This document shows, piece after piece, positions 37,455 through 39,130 of a stretch of 39,130 bases of DNA. Source of the DNA: an uncultured Acinetobacter sp. (lineage in GTDB: Bacteria; Pseudomonadota; Gammaproteobacteria; Pseudomonadales; Moraxellaceae); the NCBI RefSeq assembly GCF_947626835.1, contig NZ_CANQTS010000023.1, forward strand, positions 1-39,130, written 5' to 3'. The notes beneath the pieces were generated by a model. The model searched no databases and was not told the DNA's origin. It was given only the letters and a program-made list of their open reading frames with translations. Made by a program: the position numbers and the translations under genes. Each line of letters opens with the position of its first letter. Within the stretch, counting starts at the first letter, position 1.

Positions 37455-38246
37455 ATGTCGGCATCGACCATTACCCCTTGGGTTGTAGGCAACTGGAAAA
37501 TGAATCCAGTGCAGGCACAAGCACAGCAATTACTGAATGAATTTAAACAATTATTGCAAAATAGTCCAATTGCACAAGAAAAATGTCATTTAGGCATTGC
37601 ACCAACCATGTTGGCTTTGGGTGCTGTACAAGCCCAATTGGCTGATGCCGCACGTCCTGTTTACACTGTGGCGCAAGATGTATCACGTATTGCAGCGACA
37701 GGCGCTTATACTGGTGAAGTGAGTGCTGAGTTACTCGCAGATCATGGTGTGGGCTACGTGTTGGTGGGTCACTCAGAGCGCCGTGAAATTTTTGCCGATC
37801 AGCGTGATCAGTTAAATGCTAAAGTGCAAAATGCCCTCAATGCAGGTTTAACGGTGATTTACTGTGTGGGTGAAAGCTTAGCAGAACGTGAAGCAGGGCA
37901 AGCTGAAGTTGTAGTTTTGCAACAAATTTGTGATATTGCTGCTGTAGTCAAAGGCGACGCATGGCGTAATATTGTGGTTGCTTATGAGCCGATTTGGGCG
38001 ATTGGTACAGGTAAAACAGCATCGCCTGAAGATGCGCAAGCCATGCATGCAAAAATTCGTGAAGGCTTAAAACAATTGACCCCACATGGCGCCAATATGG
38101 CTATTTTGTACGGTGGTAGTGTAAAAGCTGAAAATGCAGTAGAGTTAGCCGCTTGCCCAGATATTAATGGTGCTTTGGTCGGTGGTGCGTCATTAAATGC
38201 CGAGTCGTTCCATCAAATCGCCTTAGCATTTGCCAATACAAAATAA
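37455..38246 (+). CDS. tpiA: Triosephosphate isomerase
   Basis: A 263-residue TIM barrel with all active-site parts: NWKMN (Lys15), GHSERRE (His105), [14 protein letters not shown] (Glu177) and the phosphate loop YGGSVKAEN. It interconverts dihydroxyacetone phosphate and glyceraldehyde-3-phosphate. The ATG at 37455 has AGG upstream (TTATAGGTCATCT). secG follows after 13 bases, so the two form an operon leading into the tRNA cluster, the usual gammaproteobacterial arrangement. Confidence 0.97.
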   Translation: MSASTITPWVVGNWKMNPVQAQAQQLLNEFKQLLQNSPIAQEKCHLGIAPTMLALGAVQAQLADAARPVYTVAQDVSRIAATGAYTGEVSAELLADHGVGYVLVGHSERREIFADQRDQLNAKVQNALNAGLTVIYCVGESLAEREAGQAEVVVLQQICDIAAVVKGDAWRNIVVAYEPIWAIGTGKTASPEDAQAMHAKIREGLKQLTPHGANMAILYGGSVKAENAVELAACPDINGALVGGASLNAESFHQIALAFANTK

Positions 38247-38259
38247 TTAGGAGTACAGC

Positions 38260-38589
38260 ATGCAAACTTTTGTGCTGGTCGTACATATTATCTTAGCCTT
38301 GTTAATGATCGTATTAATTTTAGTTCAGCATGGTAAGGGTGCAGATGCGGGTGCCTCGTTTGGTGGTGGCGGTGCAGCGACAGTATTTGGTGCTTCAGGT
38401 TCAGGTAATTTTTTAAGTCGTTTAACTGGGATTTTAACTGCATTGTTTTTTATCACCAGTTTGACGCTGGCCATTTTTGCGAAAAATCAATCGAATGAAG
38501 CCTATAGCCTAAAATCGGTGTCAACAACGCAAAGTGTACCGGCAACATCGCCTGAAACTTCGCCAGTTGAGCCTAAAAGCGCAGAATAA
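38260..38589 (+). CDS. secG: Preprotein translocase subunit SecG
   Basis: A 109-residue protein with two transmembrane helices (about 3-22 and 54-73) joined by the conserved cytoplasmic loop [20 protein letters not shown], and a Ser/Thr/Pro-rich tail. SecG associates with SecYE and assists SecA-driven protein export. AGGAG precedes the ATG. It is downstream of tpiA and just ahead of the tRNA-Leu gene. An 8-bp hairpin without a T run follows (38598-38625), so transcripts may read into the tRNAs. Confidence 0.95.
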   Translation: MQTFVLVVHIILALLMIVLILVQHGKGADAGASFGGGGAATVFGASGSGNFLSRLTGILTALFFITSLTLAIFAKNQSNEAYSLKSVSTTQSVPATSPETSPVEPKSAE

Positions 38590-38597
38590 AGCAAAAT

Positions 38598-38625
38598 AGG
38601 GCTTCCCTTTTAACAAAGAAGCCCT
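38598..38625 (+). other. Hairpin between secG and tRNA-Leu
   Basis: AGGGCTTC (38598-38605), 12-base loop, GAAGCCCT (38618-38625), then TAGAA instead of a T run. It may slow RNA degradation or act as a partial terminator or processing site. Confidence 0.4.
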
Positions 38626-38641
38626 TAGAATGCGACCTGCT

Positions 38642-38726
38642 GCGGTGGTGGTGGAATTGGTAGACACGCTACCTTGAGGTGGTAGTGCTTTCGGGCGTGG
38701 GGGTTCAAGTCCCCCCTTCCGCACCA
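38642..38726 (+). tRNA. leuU: tRNA-Leu (anticodon GAG)
   Basis: An 85-base class II tRNA with D-arm sequence GGTGGAATTGGTAGACAC, anticodon loop CTTGAGGT reading CUC/CUU codons, a long variable arm, TTCAAGT loop and an encoded CCA. Position follows secG as leuU does in E. coli. The acceptor strand GCGGTGG pairs imperfectly with CTTCCGC: positions 5 and 68 are T/T and 6/67 is G-T. Confidence 0.95.
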
Positions 38727-38774
38727 ACTTATAATCCAGAAATTTAGGTTGGTGTTAAGCGGCAAATCTGTTGA

Positions 38775-38851
<77 letters not shown>

Positions 38852-38917
38852 ATCTTATTTAGATGCAAACTAAATAAGCACTTAAGATTTAAGTGAGATA
38901 AAATTTGTATATGTTGT

Positions 38918-38994
<77 letters not shown>

Positions 38995-39039
38995 CTTTTA
39001 ATTAAGCCAGAACTTAATTAGTGCGATTAAATTTTTAGA

Positions 39040-39068
39040 TTGAAAATTAATCGTAATACAGATATAAT
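39040..39068 (+). promoter_or_regulatory. Candidate internal promoter before the third tRNA-fMet
   Basis: TTGAAA (39040-39045), exactly 17 bases, TATAAT (39063-39068). A start near 39075 would lie about 7 bases before the mature tRNA, so copy 3 and whatever follows may have their own promoter. Confidence 0.5.
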
Positions 39069-39081
39069 TTTTGCACGTTGA

Positions 39082-39130
<49 letters not shown>

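Noticed and set aside
38521..38727. Minus-strand 68-codon frame across secG and tRNA-Leu
   Set aside because: It is the antisense of a tRNA-Leu gene; GGLEPPRP-type translations of this kind are a known annotation artefact.

Overview
The window is a stretch of ordinary chromosome from an A+T-rich gammaproteobacterium. Protein content and gene order point to Acinetobacter or a close Moraxellaceae relative. The main evidence is the pilB-pilC-pilD-coaE order, uvrC-pgsA, recN next to yqgE-ruvX, tpiA-secG-tRNA-Leu-tRNA-fMet, and many small secreted proteins of a kind common in that genus. I see no prophage, insertion sequence, CRISPR array or integrase, and intrinsic terminators separate most transcription units.

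Left part (1-8060): a broken or truncated gene resembling DUF2971, a secreted protein of unknown function, a glycine-zipper lipoprotein, a NhaC-superfamily antiporter, an OmpW-type porin, an LprI-like secreted protein, htpG with a possible heat-shock promoter, a small secreted protein with three NDR motifs, and an outer-membrane-type protein on the minus strand.

Middle (8140-21870): a minus-strand pair of unknown genes (59 and 625 codons), a glycine-zipper protein and a FrnE-like DsbA protein. These are followed by a plus-strand group ending in a putative 8-oxoguanine deaminase and an NCS2 purine permease, which together suggest uptake and deamination of oxidised purines. Next come a secreted alanine/lysine-rich protein with 11-residue repeats, the fadBA beta-oxidation complex, a second LprI-like protein, and a stand-alone ClpA/ClpB-type AAA+ module.

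Right part (22000-39130): uvrC-pgsA, an ABC exporter, an IclR regulator, recN-yqgE-ruvX, ppnP, rlmB plus a DMT permease, the type IV pilus assembly operon pilBCD with coaE, then tpiA, secG, tRNA-Leu(GAG) and three initiator tRNAs in tandem. The third is cut by the window edge; by conserved order rimP-nusA-infB would be expected beyond it.

The least explained items are the hendecad-repeat secreted protein (15884-16447), the single-ring AAA+ unfoldase (20824-21867), the 59/625-codon pair (8142-10208), and the tandem initiator tRNAs with U1/U72 ends and hairpin-bearing spacers. Nothing here is clearly a complete new defence or mobile system.
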